In this document: piece after piece, positions 18,330 to 26,555 of the stretch
Layout of the letters: every line of letters begins with the position of its first letter
Numbering within the stretch: position 1 is the stretch's first letter
Source of the DNA: Nitrososphaera sp.
GTDB lineage: Archaea > Thermoproteota > Nitrososphaeria > Nitrososphaerales > Nitrososphaeraceae
Assembly: GCA_029263715.1 (NCBI GenBank)
Contig: JAJUFP010000004.1
Span: forward strand, 153,710-217,709
DNA: 64,000 bases
Direction: 5' to 3'
Translations under genes and position numbers: made by a program
The notes under the pieces: model-generated
The model's input: the letters and a program-made list of their open reading frames with translations, nothing else
Told to the model about the DNA's origin: nothing
Database searches by the model: none

Positions 18330-19043
18330 TCAGGATTCCAGTTCCAGTATAGTTTTGGAAAGGCCCTCGATTATCTCGTCAATAAGCTGTTTGCCCTTTT
18401 CAGCTGTGGCCTTATTTGGGTCTCCCCACACGCCGCTGCCGGTTATCCTGACAAAGGAGCCGGGAGCGTTGGTCATGGTAGCGTAGGCTGCTTTTGATTT
18501 TGAAAGCCTCTTTGAGTTTGCCCGTGCCAGGTTCATCCTGACCAGGTCCGGGGCGATGGCAAGAACCAGCGAGGTCTCTACCTCGCCGGCATGATCGAAC
18601 TGGTCTTTCATCATGTGCCAGTAGTGCAGCGTGTTGACCGACACGTCAGCATGGACCCTGCCGTGGAGGTCCTGCGCCAGGTACTGCAGCGCGCCGATGT
18701 TGCCGTGATGGCCGTTGATCACGACTATCTTCTTTATACCGTTGGCTGCAATAGACGAGCAGACATCGCAGACAAGTGAAGACAGCATGGAATGTCCGAT
18801 GGAAATGTTAAACATCGGGCTGTGCTCAAACGAGACGCCAAACGGGATGACAGGGAAAACAAAGGCGCCCACCTTGGCCGCAACCTGCCTTGCAAGGTAT
18901 TCAGAGATTATAGAATCGGTGGACACTGGCAGATGATCCCCGTGCTGCTCAAGGGAGCCTACTGGAATTATGGCCAGCCGGTTCTTCTTTACGGCCTTGG
19001 CAAAATCATGCTGGCTCATCCCAAAGACGTCAACGGACATCAT
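18330..19043 (-). CDS. Creatininase-family metal-dependent amidohydrolase
   Basis: 237 residues with the family's metal-binding motifs: IIPVGSLEQHGDHLPVSTDS near the N-terminus, VVINGHHGNIGAL in the middle and DHAGEVETSLVLAI. Archaeal members include ArfB, the formamide hydrolase that acts early in riboflavin and F420 synthesis; others are creatininases or maturation peptidases. ArfB is a sensible guess for an F420-making thaumarchaeon, but nothing here proves the substrate. It follows purU by 32 nt on the same strand, so both may be in one transcript linked to formyl metabolism. Confidence 0.85.
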   Translation of the reverse strand: MMSVDVFGMSQHDFAKAVKKNRLAIIPVGSLEQHGDHLPVSTDSIISEYLARQVAAKVGAFVFPVIPFGVSFEHSPMFNISIGHSMLSSLVCDVCSSIAANGIKKIVVINGHHGNIGALQYLAQDLHGRVHADVSVNTLHYWHMMKDQFDHAGEVETSLVLAIAPDLVRMNLARANSKRLSKSKAAYATMTNAPGSFVRITGSGVWGDPNKATAEKGKQLIDEIIEGLSKTILELES

Positions 19044-19075
19044 GACTGAAGCGCCATGCCTCTGTTAAGAACTTA

Positions 19076-19951
19076 TCACTTCTTTTTCTTGCCGTCATGG
19101 ATGAAGACCTTGCCCCAGTACACCTCAAGCCTGTTTTCCAGGTACAGCTTGACGGCCTCAAACAGGGTCTCGGCCTCAAGCTGCTGCCCCTTCTTCTTTA
19201 TGGATTCAAGCGTGTCGCTGTCGCTTACCTTGAACGACTCTTGGCAGATTATGGGGCCCTGGTCAAGGTCTTCCGTTACAAAATGAGCCGTGCACCCCAC
19301 TATCTTGGCGCCGCGCTCGTAGGCCTGCACGTAGGCATACGCGCCGGGAAATGCAGGAAGCAGGGAAGGATGAATGTTGATCACCCTGTTTGGATAGCGC
19401 CACACAAAGTTTGGTGTCAATATCCTCATGTACCGGGCCAGAACAATCAGGTCGACGTTGTACTGGTCTATCAGCTGCAGAATCTTGTTCTCGGCTGCAG
19501 CCTGGTCTGTGTGGGCAACACTGTGGAAGGGGATGCCTGCCTTGTCAGCTAGGGGTTTTAGCGTGTCCTCGCTTCCAATCACCACTGCAAGATTGGCAAA
19601 GATCTCGCCCTTTTCGCTGGCCTTGAGAATGCGCTCTATGCAGTGCGGCTCCTTGCTTACAAAGATGGCCACATTTCGAAGCCTGTCGGGCTCTTGGTAG
19701 TGTACCTTGATCTCCATCTCCAGCTTTTTTGCCAGATCTTTTAGCCCCTCGTCCAGATGCTTTCTGTTTGTCTGCTGAAAGGATGCTTCAAGCTGCATGC
19801 CAAAAAGCCCGCGCACGACATTCTGGCTTATCTTTTCGATGTTGCCGCCGTTCTGAAAGATAAAGTTGGTTATATCGGCCACCACGCCCTTGCGGTCCTT
19901 TCCCACAACCGTGACTTCGATTATAGTCTTGTTCTTCTCGCCGGCAAGCAT
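19076..19951 (-). CDS. purU: Formyltetrahydrofolate deformylase
   Basis: Hydrolyses 10-formyl-THF to formate and THF. An N-terminal tandem ACT region (about 8-90, VVGKDRKGVVADITNFIFQ) is joined to a formyltransferase-like catalytic domain with YMRILTPNFVWRYPNRVINIHPSLLPAFPG-type sequence, where the Asn-His pair of formyl-THF hydrolases is present. The C-terminus ends KKKK. The length of 291 matches PurU. With folD and the cyclo-ligase nearby it balances the folate C1 pool. Confidence 0.92.
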   Translation of the reverse strand: MLAGEKNKTIIEVTVVGKDRKGVVADITNFIFQNGGNIEKISQNVVRGLFGMQLEASFQQTNRKHLDEGLKDLAKKLEMEIKVHYQEPDRLRNVAIFVSKEPHCIERILKASEKGEIFANLAVVIGSEDTLKPLADKAGIPFHSVAHTDQAAAENKILQLIDQYNVDLIVLARYMRILTPNFVWRYPNRVINIHPSLLPAFPGAYAYVQAYERGAKIVGCTAHFVTEDLDQGPIICQESFKVSDSDTLESIKKKGQQLEAETLFEAVKLYLENRLEVYWGKVFIHDGKKKK

Positions 19952-20199
19952 CGCAGGCTGATAGCTTTTCTGAAAGATAAATAAATCTTACACGTTTTTC
20001 TGCAATAACGGTCTGGAAAACCAGATATCTGATACTAATTTTTAACCGTCAGGGCACCAGATCAGGCACGTCATGCTTAAATAATGGGTTTGTTAACTGA
20101 GACCGTTGAATACAGCTTGCCAATCTTGTCTGGCATCTGAGGTATCTTAGATAATGCACGTGATAACCTTTCTCATCTTATTGCCTTGAGGCACGATTT

Positions 20200-20394
20200 A
20201 TGAAGCCGCAACCAAAACAACAAAAGCCAACAACATCAAAACAATCCCGGAAAGACTACGACTACAACAAGCCGGTCGGCAAGTGCGTAGTTTGCTATAC
20301 CCTTTCTGGCTGGCACTGCTACGAATGCGGAAACGACTTTTGCCAGTCCCACTACCACGAGCATAAAGAACGGAATCAATGCAAATCAAGTTAG
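20200..20394 (+). CDS. Small zinc-finger protein
   Basis: 64 residues: a polar, Gln/Lys-rich N-terminus and then CVVCYTLSGWHCYECGNDFCQSHYHEHKERNQC, an array of Cys and His resembling AN1- or B-box-like treble fingers. The Cys/His pattern supports a real gene despite the short length. It overlaps the start region of the next ORF by a few codons, suggesting coupling. Function unknown. Confidence 0.65.
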   Translation: MKPQPKQQKPTTSKQSRKDYDYNKPVGKCVVCYTLSGWHCYECGNDFCQSHYHEHKERNQCKSS

Positions 20395-20399
20395 ATCTA

Positions 20400-20930
20400 A
20401 TGCCCATCCAGCTAAACGCAATAATATCCAGGGTCTCGTCCGGCAAATGCAGCAGGTTTCTTGCCGGCGATGGAATAACCACGCCGGATTTTACAATCAA
20501 TGGCCTTCCCGGCATATTTGAACGAGTCTCCATCGATGCAAGAGCAGCAAAGAAATACTCCCCATCGTTTGGAGAGGCTTTTAGCATCGCAAAGAACCTG
20601 GATGAGTACCAGCACCGGATCTGTGTGCTGATGCCGTCGCTTGCCGACAGCAACCCATTCAAGGTTCAGCTGCAGAAATACAGGGTTGGCATAGTGGCCG
20701 CATTTGCCAAGATGGTACCGATTTTTAAGGCAGGCAGTGACCTGGCAGGATGGAACTTTCATGCCAGAAGGCTGCTGGTTGAGGCATCGGACCTGTATGT
20801 CATTGCTACTTCAAAAACCGCCAAGCAGATTCCAAAGGTCAAGATGGATGAAGTCTTTTCATATCTCGAAATACCCGAGGAGTCGCTGGACAGGGCAGTA
20901 AAGGCGCTTTACCTGAATCAAGACCTGTAA
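20400..20930 (+). CDS. Conserved hypothetical protein
   Basis: About 176 residues from ATG 20400 (ATG 20379 would overlap the zinc-finger gene by 16 nt). A mixed alpha/beta protein without membrane segments or recognisable catalytic motif. Segments such as FLAGDGITTPDFTINGLPG and YRVGIVAAFAKMVPIFKAGSD look like an enzyme-like or scaffold fold, but I cannot name the family. It is tandem with the upstream zinc-finger gene and converges on the gene at 20947. Confidence 0.65.
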   Translation: MPIQLNAIISRVSSGKCSRFLAGDGITTPDFTINGLPGIFERVSIDARAAKKYSPSFGEAFSIAKNLDEYQHRICVLMPSLADSNPFKVQLQKYRVGIVAAFAKMVPIFKAGSDLAGWNFHARRLLVEASDLYVIATSKTAKQIPKVKMDEVFSYLEIPEESLDRAVKALYLNQDL

Positions 20931-20946
20931 CTGTACGCTGTAGATA

Positions 20947-21384
20947 TTACGATATTTTCTTTATTATCTTTGAAACGGCGGCCTGGCAGGATACTGCTGG
21001 ATCCATCGAAACGCACAGGTATCGGTCATTTCTGCTGGTAAGCGGTATCGTCACCAGCTTGACGTTGTCGTATTCTGTCAGCTGGTATCGCAGACCCCCA
21101 AGGTGTGGCTCAAACGCCTTGAGCATGGAAATTGAGATGTAGCTGGTGTGAAATGAATTTTTTTTCTGCTCTGTCAGAGGGCTTGAGTTGATGAGTGGCG
21201 ATTCAATGTCCTTCCTGTACTTGCCAACAAGAAGCTTTCCGCCGTCGTCTATCACTCCTGCAAATCTAATGTTCTTGTCTACCCCCAGAGTTGTGTCGCA
21301 AAGTTCGTAGAAGAAGTCCCTCTCTTCCATCCACGCTATCAGAATTTTTGCTCCTGTTGGCACATAATAACTATATGCTGGCAA
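20947..21384 (-). CDS. Conserved hypothetical protein, thaumarchaeal type
   Basis: 145 residues. The core reads ELCDTTLGVDKNIRFAGVIDDGGKLLVGKYRKDIESPL, then a stretch on SPLTEQKKNSFHTSYIS and a C-terminal beta-rich part (VKLVTIPLTSRNDRYLCVSMDP). The pattern 'is there a previous value, then roadblock-like strand' resembles small regulatory domains of thaumarchaea whose function is unknown. No signal peptide or membrane helix. Start is the first codon of the track ORF; an internal ATG at the MEERDFFYEL segment is an alternative start. Confidence 0.65.
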   Translation of the reverse strand: MPAYSYYVPTGAKILIAWMEERDFFYELCDTTLGVDKNIRFAGVIDDGGKLLVGKYRKDIESPLINSSPLTEQKKNSFHTSYISISMLKAFEPHLGGLRYQLTEYDNVKLVTIPLTSRNDRYLCVSMDPAVSCQAAVSKIIKKIS

Positions 21385-21580
21385 TTAGAGGAAAAACGCC
21401 CTATAGAGAAAAGCTGTGGTTCTCCAAACATTTACTATTTTCATGTTTCATGCTTGCAAACACACGTGGATGGCCGCCCATTTTTACTGACAAGCATGTT
21501 GTTTTCTGCGGCCTACATCATTTACTCAAAGGGGCGATATTTTCAACGGCAGACCGCCCTGACCAAGTAGTGTAACATGA

Positions 21581-22441
21581 TCACCGGCGAGCGGTTACGC
21601 ATATGACTTCGTTGTTCAGATTAACCGTGTTGTCAGAACCAGCGTACTGCCGGACTGCCTGCGTGATGGCCTGCCATATTTCCTTCTTCTTTTCCTCAGT
21701 CTGACCGGATATCATGACATGGATAGGAGCGGCTATTGCCTGCTGAAAATGGGTATATCTTTCCGGGGAGTCAAATGAGAAAGTCACTGTCAGCTTTTCG
21801 ATGTACACGTCTCTGAACCCGGCCTGGACAAATGAACGTCGAAGGGCGTTGGCATCTGCCAGACTGAAGGGGCCTGGAATGTTTGAGGCTTGGGCGGTGC
21901 CAACATATCTTCTGACGGTGCTAAAGGCCGTGTCCAGCAGTGGAACTTTTGATGGTGCTGACCATACCGCCGCGGATATCACCCCGTCAGGCACCAGCAC
22001 TTCTCGCATACTCTTTAACGTGGCAACAAGGTTTGGTAGGAACATCAGCCCCCATCGCGAGAGGACGGCATCAAATGCAGAATCCTGCAAGTCAAGCGTC
22101 TCTGCATCGCCTTCTTTGAATTCCATTATGTCCTGCAATCCAAGCGACGTGGCCCTGGATCTTGCGATTTTGAGCATCTGAGCCGATATGTCTGTGGCTA
22201 GCACCGACCCGGTAGGCCGAACATGCCTGGCGGCCGTGACGGCCGGTTCGCCTATCCCCGTTGCCAGATCCAACACCCTGTGCCCAGACTTTATCTGGGC
22301 AAGCTCTACCATCCTGTCACTAAGCTTTTGTGCACCGCGTTCAAAGGTTTCCCACCACGTTTGCCAGCCGTGTGCGGCGCTGTCCCATATCTGGCGCTGC
22401 GCCTCCTTGTACTGTTCCGGATCAAACGGCTTATTGCTCAT
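21581..22441 (-). CDS. SAM-dependent methyltransferase, UbiE-like
   Basis: Class I methyltransferase of 287 residues. Motif I VLDLATGIGEPAVTAA binds S-adenosylmethionine; VLATDISAQMLKIARSRA and FKEGDAETLDLQDSAFDAVLSRWGLMFLPN are the following motifs. The closest style is UbiE/MenG and small-molecule methyltransferases; the substrate could be a quinone precursor or other metabolite. The track ORF extends to 22492, but ATG 22441 has a GGAGG element upstream at a usable spacing, so it is the preferred start. Confidence 0.85.
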   Translation of the reverse strand: MSNKPFDPEQYKEAQRQIWDSAAHGWQTWWETFERGAQKLSDRMVELAQIKSGHRVLDLATGIGEPAVTAARHVRPTGSVLATDISAQMLKIARSRATSLGLQDIMEFKEGDAETLDLQDSAFDAVLSRWGLMFLPNLVATLKSMREVLVPDGVISAAVWSAPSKVPLLDTAFSTVRRYVGTAQASNIPGPFSLADANALRRSFVQAGFRDVYIEKLTVTFSFDSPERYTHFQQAIAAPIHVMISGQTEEKKKEIWQAITQAVRQYAGSDNTVNLNNEVICVTARR

Positions 22442-22600
22442 ACTGATAATCATCCCTCCGTAATTCTTTAAGGGTTTTTCTTGCATGTACATCTACATCG
22501 ATGATGCTGACAAGCATCAAGATTAACAGAAAATTAGATGTCCTTTGTAAGAGACAAAATTTGAATATTTATCAAACAATTCGTGAAGCAATAGAGAAGG

Positions 22601-22720
22601 TGCGGGGGGTGGGATTCGAACCCACGGACCCCTAAGGGACGGGATAACCCATTTTTCGAGATCTTAAGTCCCGCGTCTCCAATATTGTAAGCCAATTTGG
22701 CCAGGCTCTACAACCCCCGC
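22601..22720 (-). tRNA. tRNA-Leu(UAA) with two introns
   Basis: Acceptor GCGGGGG pairs with CCCCCGC, the T arm is GTGGG-TTCGAAT-CCCAC and the anticodon arm is CGGGA-CTTAAGA-TCCCG after splicing. A 17-nt intron (22646-22662) sits at the canonical site after position 37. A second intron of 18 nt (22677-22694) interrupts the D arm: removing it joins T|AC to pair with GTA and leaves a 13-nt D loop identical in length to that of the other tRNA-Leu in this window. A four-base helix CCAA/TTGG flanked by two three-base bulges marks both D-arm cut sites. The mature length is 85 nt. CCA is not encoded. Confidence 0.9.
22677..22694 (-). other. Non-canonical D-arm intron of tRNA-Leu(UAA)
   Basis: Without this 18-nt stretch the D stem (GTA/TAC) and a normal D loop form; with it the loop is far too long. 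CCAA on the 5' side pairs with TTGG on the 3' side, leaving bulges ATT and AGA; cutting each after its second base removes exactly these 18 bases. This is a bulge-helix-bulge with little inner helix. Confidence 0.7.
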
Positions 22721-22805
22721 CCGCAGACAGAGCATGGAGCTGTCTGTAATTAAATCTTGACCGTTCGATACCTTAATCAAACCCTCAGACTTTGTTCTTG
22801 CTTGC

Positions 22806-22879
22806 GCCTTGGTAGCTCAGCCTGGTAGAGCGTTACCTTGGTAAGGTAGAGGTCGCGGGTCCGAATCCCGCCCAAGGCT
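22806..22879 (+). tRNA. tRNA-Thr(GGU)
   Basis: Acceptor GCCTTGG/CCAAGGC with discriminator T, D arm with GGTAG loop sequence, anticodon arm TTACC-TTGGTAA-GGTAG (anticodon GGT) and T arm GCGGG-TCCGAAT-CCCGC. It is 74 nt with no intron and no encoded CCA. Confidence 0.95.
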
Positions 22880-22994
22880 TTCAAACATGATTTGCTGATT
22901 TGTCATAGCGCAACAGGAAATCTAGCATTGACAGGCAACTGATAACAACGCAGTGCAAGCAGGTTTTATGACTATCATCAACGAATAATTCGTC

Positions 22995-23117
22995 ATGGAG
23001 CTGCTGGAAGCCTTCCTTTGGGTTGCGCTGGGATTTGTGACGACATACGTGGGATTGGAAGTCGCTTGGAAAGAAACCATCCTGAAGAGAAAGATGGCAG
23101 AGGCTGCTGTGCACTAG
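22995..23117 (+). CDS. 40-residue single-helix protein
   Basis: A short ORF missing from the track: MELLEAFLWVALGFVTTYVG followed by LEVAWKETILKRKMAEAAVH. One amphipathic-to-hydrophobic helix and a basic C-terminal helix suggest a small membrane subunit. A TTTTATG box lies about 27 nt before the ATG, matching leaderless expression. It sits between tRNA-Thr and a zinc-ribbon gene. I do not recognise it; small subunits of respiratory or ammonia-oxidation complexes have this shape, but that is only a suggestion. Confidence 0.55.
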   Translation: MELLEAFLWVALGFVTTYVGLEVAWKETILKRKMAEAAVH

Positions 23118-23150
23118 GCGGCCTCCCTTCCTTTTATTATGCTGGCCGGC

Positions 23151-23387
23151 TTACCTGCCAAAAATTATTTTCATGTAATACGCGCCAACAAGCTTTTCCA
23201 TGGACGTGACGCATGAAGCACAGTACTGGCCATCCCTCAGCTTTGTTTCAAAGAGTTTACCGCGCTTGCCGCATTTGCTGCAGACCTTCAGAGATTTTGA
23301 ATCTGCTGATTGCCCCACCGCCCATTCTGCAATCGTCGTATCGATAAAGATGCCGCGCGATATTGTTTGACTGTTTTGTTTTGGCAT
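23151..23387 (-). CDS. Zinc-ribbon protein
   Basis: 78 residues from ATG 23387 (the track's upstream extension to 23474 overlaps the PAC2 start). A single zinc ribbon is formed by CSKCGKRGKLFETKLRDGQYCASC, followed by a helical tail KLVGAYYMKIIFGR. Probably a small nucleic-acid or adaptor protein. Its upstream region lies back to back with the PAC2 gene promoter. Confidence 0.7.
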   Translation of the reverse strand: MPKQNSQTISRGIFIDTTIAEWAVGQSADSKSLKVCSKCGKRGKLFETKLRDGQYCASCVTSMEKLVGAYYMKIIFGR

Positions 23388-23473
23388 ATTTATCTGCAGA
23401 TTATAGTTCTTACAAACATCTGAACCGCGGTTTTGTTTGATTTGGAAACCCTTTATAGAGCAAATTGCTATCA

Positions 23474-24262
23474 ATGATCGTGTCAGCAGCCCACGAATTC
23501 AAGTTAGTGTATTCAAAGGAATTGCCGGAGCTAAAGTCGGTACCCTTCCTCGTTTGCGGGTTTCCAGGAAGCGGGTTTGTTGGCAAACTGGCTGTCGACC
23601 ATTTGATCCAGGAATTGAAGGCCAGACATCTTGCAGACATTTACTCAAGCGCATTTCCGCCCCAGGTCATGATAAGGCCAGATGGTACGGCGGACCTGAT
23701 GAAAAACAGCATTTACTGGTGGGAGGAAGGCAATTCAAGCATGCTGCTGCTTACCGGAGATTCCCAGCCATCGCTTCCGGATTCAGAGTACCTGCTGTCT
23801 GAAAAAATTCTAGACCTTGCCGGCAGGTTTGGGACTCAGCAGGTGTTTACCCTTGCGGCATACATCACCGGCGTGTTTGTAGAAAAGCCCCGGGTGTTTG
23901 GCACTGCCACGGATGTGGAGACCATCAAGACTTTTGAAGAGCGGGGCATCTCTGTAATGGATGGCGGCAGCATAACCGGCATGAATGGCCTGATAATTGG
24001 GGCTGCCAAGCTGCGGGGCATGAAGGGAATGTGCCTGCTTGGCGAGACATCCGGCTACGTGGTAGATGCGAAAGCTTCCAGATCAGTGCTAGAAGTCTTG
24101 CTGGGCATGATAAACGTCAAGGTGGACATGACCAACCTGGACAAGAGGGCAAAAGATACTGAGATGTTGATCCAGACGATAGAACAGCAGATGGCGTCAG
24201 GTAGGGGAAAGCCCCCCCTCGAAGTGCAGCAAAAGCCCCGGGACACGGGGTACATCAGTTAA
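23474..24262 (+). CDS. PAC2 family protein (proteasome-assembly-chaperone-like)
   Basis: 262 residues of the PAC2 fold: FLVCGFPGSGFVGKLAVDHLI at the start, the central FTLAAYITGVFVEKPRVFGTATD, and GMNGLIIGAAKLRGMKGMCLLGETSGY. Archaeal PAC2 homologues are related to the eukaryotic Pac1/Pac2 and bacterial Bac proteasome chaperones, but their archaeal role is not firmly known. ATG 23474 is chosen for its fit to a TTTATA box about 25 nt upstream. The C-terminus is Pro/Lys/Gln-rich. It shares four stop bases (TTAA) with the convergent OB-fold gene. Confidence 0.88.
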   Translation: MIVSAAHEFKLVYSKELPELKSVPFLVCGFPGSGFVGKLAVDHLIQELKARHLADIYSSAFPPQVMIRPDGTADLMKNSIYWWEEGNSSMLLLTGDSQPSLPDSEYLLSEKILDLAGRFGTQQVFTLAAYITGVFVEKPRVFGTATDVETIKTFEERGISVMDGGSITGMNGLIIGAAKLRGMKGMCLLGETSGYVVDAKASRSVLEVLLGMINVKVDMTNLDKRAKDTEMLIQTIEQQMASGRGKPPLEVQQKPRDTGYIS

Positions 24263-24546
24263 AGCTTTTTCAGCTTGCCGAACTTGCCGACACTGAGGCT
24301 GTTCTCGCCCTTGAAGGTGTTGATGTAGCCGTTTTCCACCGAGACCTTGTCGCCTGCTTGAACCTTGCTGATGTCGTCGCCCCACAGCGACAGTTTTATG
24401 CTGCCACTTTCATCAGAAATCACTGCATCGGCGACGGTGCTGGTTCCTCCGCTCTTCAGGTTGACGGTTCTTGGCTGGCCCACACTTTCTATCTTGCCAA
24501 CGACGCTTACGTTGCGCATCCCAGCCTTGAGTTCGCTTATCTTCAT
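24259..24546 (-). CDS. Single OB-fold protein, crenarchaeal SSB/RPA-like
   Basis: 95 residues forming one OB fold: ISELKAGMRNVSVVGKIESVG, then VADAVISDESGSIKLSLWGDD and a final NSLSVGKFGKLKKL. This is the arrangement of the Sulfolobus-type single-stranded DNA-binding protein core and of RPA OB domains. There is no acidic C-terminal tail, so it may bind RNA or DNA as a small accessory protein rather than act as the main SSB. It is followed downstream by PAC2 on the opposite strand. Confidence 0.85.
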   Translation of the reverse strand: MKISELKAGMRNVSVVGKIESVGQPRTVNLKSGGTSTVADAVISDESGSIKLSLWGDDISKVQAGDKVSVENGYINTFKGENSLSVGKFGKLKKL

Positions 24547-24586
24547 GCCGATTTCTTGAGAAACAACTTGTAATAAAGGTTAGGGT

Positions 24587-24727
24587 CTAGACGTTTGTCA
24601 CTACCTGGGAAAACCCGCAATCGGTGCAAACCACCTTGGTTCCTGCCACGGTCTTGTCCCGGATTTCATGCACGGTCTTTGTGTGACATTTGATACACAG
24701 CCTGGTTACTGTCTGCGGCTTGGTCAT
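24587..24727 (-). CDS. Small zinc-ribbon protein
   Basis: A 46-residue ORF too short for the track: MTKPQTVTRLCIKCHTKTVH, then a Lys-rich linker and VVCTDCGFSQVVTNV. Two CxxC knuckles about 25 residues apart make a classic zinc ribbon, as in small ribosome- or transcription-associated proteins. It lies just upstream of the OB-fold gene on the same strand, 40 nt away, and the two may be co-transcribed. Confidence 0.7.
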   Translation of the reverse strand: MTKPQTVTRLCIKCHTKTVHEIRDKTVAGTKVVCTDCGFSQVVTNV

Positions 24728-24821
24728 ACTGCAGTATCTTGGGTTGCAAAAGGGTTACAAATTAACTTTAAGGTTGTGGCCGCAACTATGAAATAAGGTT
24801 CTCAGACCAGAACGCTTGCAT

Positions 24822-24962
24822 GGAGGGGTAGCGAAGCCTGGTCAAACGCGCAGGACTCAAGATCGATGCGCACGACATCATTTCCTCCCGCTACATTCCG
24901 AGACGGCGAGATGAGTGATCCCGTCCCTTAGGGGTTCGTGGGTTCGAATCCCACCCCCTCCA
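24822..24962 (+). tRNA. tRNA-Leu(CAA) with a 56-nt intron
   Basis: Acceptor GGAGGGG/CCCCTCC, D arm GCG/CGC with a 13-nt loop, anticodon loop CTCAAG and T arm GTGGG-TTCGAAT-CCCAC. The intron is placed at 24862-24917, after position 37, giving an 85-nt mature tRNA equal in length to the other Leu tRNA. The anticodon stem CAGGA/TCCCG then has one A-C mismatch, so the exact boundaries carry some doubt. GCGCA in the exon can pair with TGCGC in the intron, part of the splicing fold. Confidence 0.88.
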
Positions 24963-25043
24963 CTTTACCCCAACTTCAAATCCTTTCCTCAAAAGGCAGA
25001 TTACAACGTGTCGATTCAATGCGATGATTTGATTCGGATGTCA

Positions 25044-25685
25044 TCAGGACCTTTCGGTTAAGAATCGCCCGTACCCAACTATCCCGTTTCCATCGGCTTT
25101 CCATTGCGGAGTAAGTATCCACAGGTATCCGCCACTATCAATCTCCAGATCAAGCCTCGGAAGCACATTTGAAGGGGGTCCTTGCAACGCCGCGGGCCCC
25201 TGGTAGGCTTTGCCTGTCAGTACGTCGTACATGCTTCCATGGCAAGGGCATTGACCATTGCCATCGATCATCTTTGACGGATCCTCTGGGTCAGGTCTTC
25301 GTGGGAAATACTTCCAAAGGCACCAGAGATGCAAGCAGACCATGCTGTACATCCTGAACGCACTAACATCGTTCCTGTCTCCGCCAAGCTCCTTTGGAAG
25401 TCTGATCAGCTGCCAAGTCCTGAACGCCTCCTTGTTGAGCACAGGATCATCTGTCTTTGGGTAGATTATGGACTCTGAATGATTAACCGGAAACGAATTG
25501 ATATTGGCCTGAGAGCCGTCTGGCATCTCCACCTTTGCTTTCTGAGCCTCAGATGATCTGATGTTGGGCAAAAATTTCCCCCAGTCGACAAAAGGAGTAA
25601 ATGTCATGATCGTGCCGGCGGCTGCCATAAGTTTAAGGAAATCACGGCGGGAGACTTTTCCCACACCCATGGTGGAAGCAGTCAT
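25044..25685 (-). CDS. Rieske [2Fe-2S] iron-sulfur protein with Tat signal
   Basis: 213 residues from ATG 25685. A twin-arginine signal VSRRDFLKLMAAAGTIMTFTPF anchors or exports the protein. The cluster ligands are in MVCLHLWC (C, H) and CPCHGSMYD (C, H), spaced by a longer insert (RRPDPEDPSKMIDGNGQ) than in textbook Rieske proteins. It is the Rieske subunit of a cytochrome bc1-like complex III in the respiratory chain, facing the outside of the membrane. The cytochrome b gene is not in this window. Confidence 0.88.
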   Translation of the reverse strand: MTASTMGVGKVSRRDFLKLMAAAGTIMTFTPFVDWGKFLPNIRSSEAQKAKVEMPDGSQANINSFPVNHSESIIYPKTDDPVLNKEAFRTWQLIRLPKELGGDRNDVSAFRMYSMVCLHLWCLWKYFPRRPDPEDPSKMIDGNGQCPCHGSMYDVLTGKAYQGPAALQGPPSNVLPRLDLEIDSGGYLWILTPQWKADGNGIVGYGRFLTERS

Positions 25686-25826
25686 TACATGACTGTATTC
25701 CCGCTTCAAACCTTTAATATTTTGTCCAAATGGTTTATGCAGACAAAGAGAGGAATACCATGGGCTGTAAAAGTTGCACAGTTGGTTGAATGGCAAGGTT
25801 TTACCGATATTGTGCCAAAGTGGCAG

Positions 25827-26447
25827 TTAGACAGATTTCTTTTTCCTAAAGAACACAGCTTCAGGCAAAAACAGATCCTTGGCATCTTCAGGTACGGCAG
25901 ACTCTTCTATCTCTGCATTTCCCGTGGCGAAGTTCTTGATGAAATCCAGGCCAAAGGTTTCAACCAGGCTTCTGACAGGCCTTATGTAAATATCGGCTAT
26001 CCACATTGGATAGCTTGGTCTAAGATACGGATACGGCCTTATGATCTCTAACGTGAAAAACCAGGCAAGGCCCTCCCTCAGCTGGTGTGGATAGCTCTTT
26101 GGAATTACGCAGTGAATCATTTCATGAAGATACTGGGCAAACTTGGCAACGTCTTTGCGTATTATTATCTCGCTCAGGTTATAATCGGTTATTGCCATAT
26201 AGTCCGGTGAGCGGAGTCGGTATTTCTTGCTATTGCCGCGTTCCCGGGATATAACCTGCAGTTCCATGCACCAGCCGCCATCACAGACAAGAACGTCGTA
26301 CTTGCATTTGCTGCCAAAATAATCAGAGACCATTTTGCCGGCTACTTCTAGCATCTTTAGTATCTTCTGCCTTTCCTCCCCTTCGGCTTCGTAAAGAAAT
26401 TCCACCTTCCCACAGTATCCGGCTTCTGACTCAGGCATGGACGTCAT
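25827..26447 (-). CDS. Metallopeptidase-like protein with an HExxH motif
   Basis: About 206 residues from ATG 26447 (the track ORF begins at 26534). The segment KFAQYLHEMIHCVIP carries HEMIH, the zinc-binding HExxH, and REGLAWFFTLEII supplies a possible third ligand Glu about twenty residues on, as in gluzincin-like peptidases. There is no signal peptide, and the C-terminus is basic (FFRKKKSV). It is divergent from the HTH regulator gene. Peptidase activity is an inference from the motif only. Confidence 0.65.
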   Translation of the reverse strand: MTSMPESEAGYCGKVEFLYEAEGEERQKILKMLEVAGKMVSDYFGSKCKYDVLVCDGGWCMELQVISRERGNSKKYRLRSPDYMAITDYNLSEIIIRKDVAKFAQYLHEMIHCVIPKSYPHQLREGLAWFFTLEIIRPYPYLRPSYPMWIADIYIRPVRSLVETFGLDFIKNFATGNAEIEESAVPEDAKDLFLPEAVFFRKKKSV

Positions 26448-26555
26448 TTGCTGCACTCCACGATAACTGCATACTGAAAGGTATGATGATCGGGACACTG
26501 GCCACACTCCAGGCGCAGCCCTACACGGGCGCAATCAGTGTTATGTGAACAGTTG

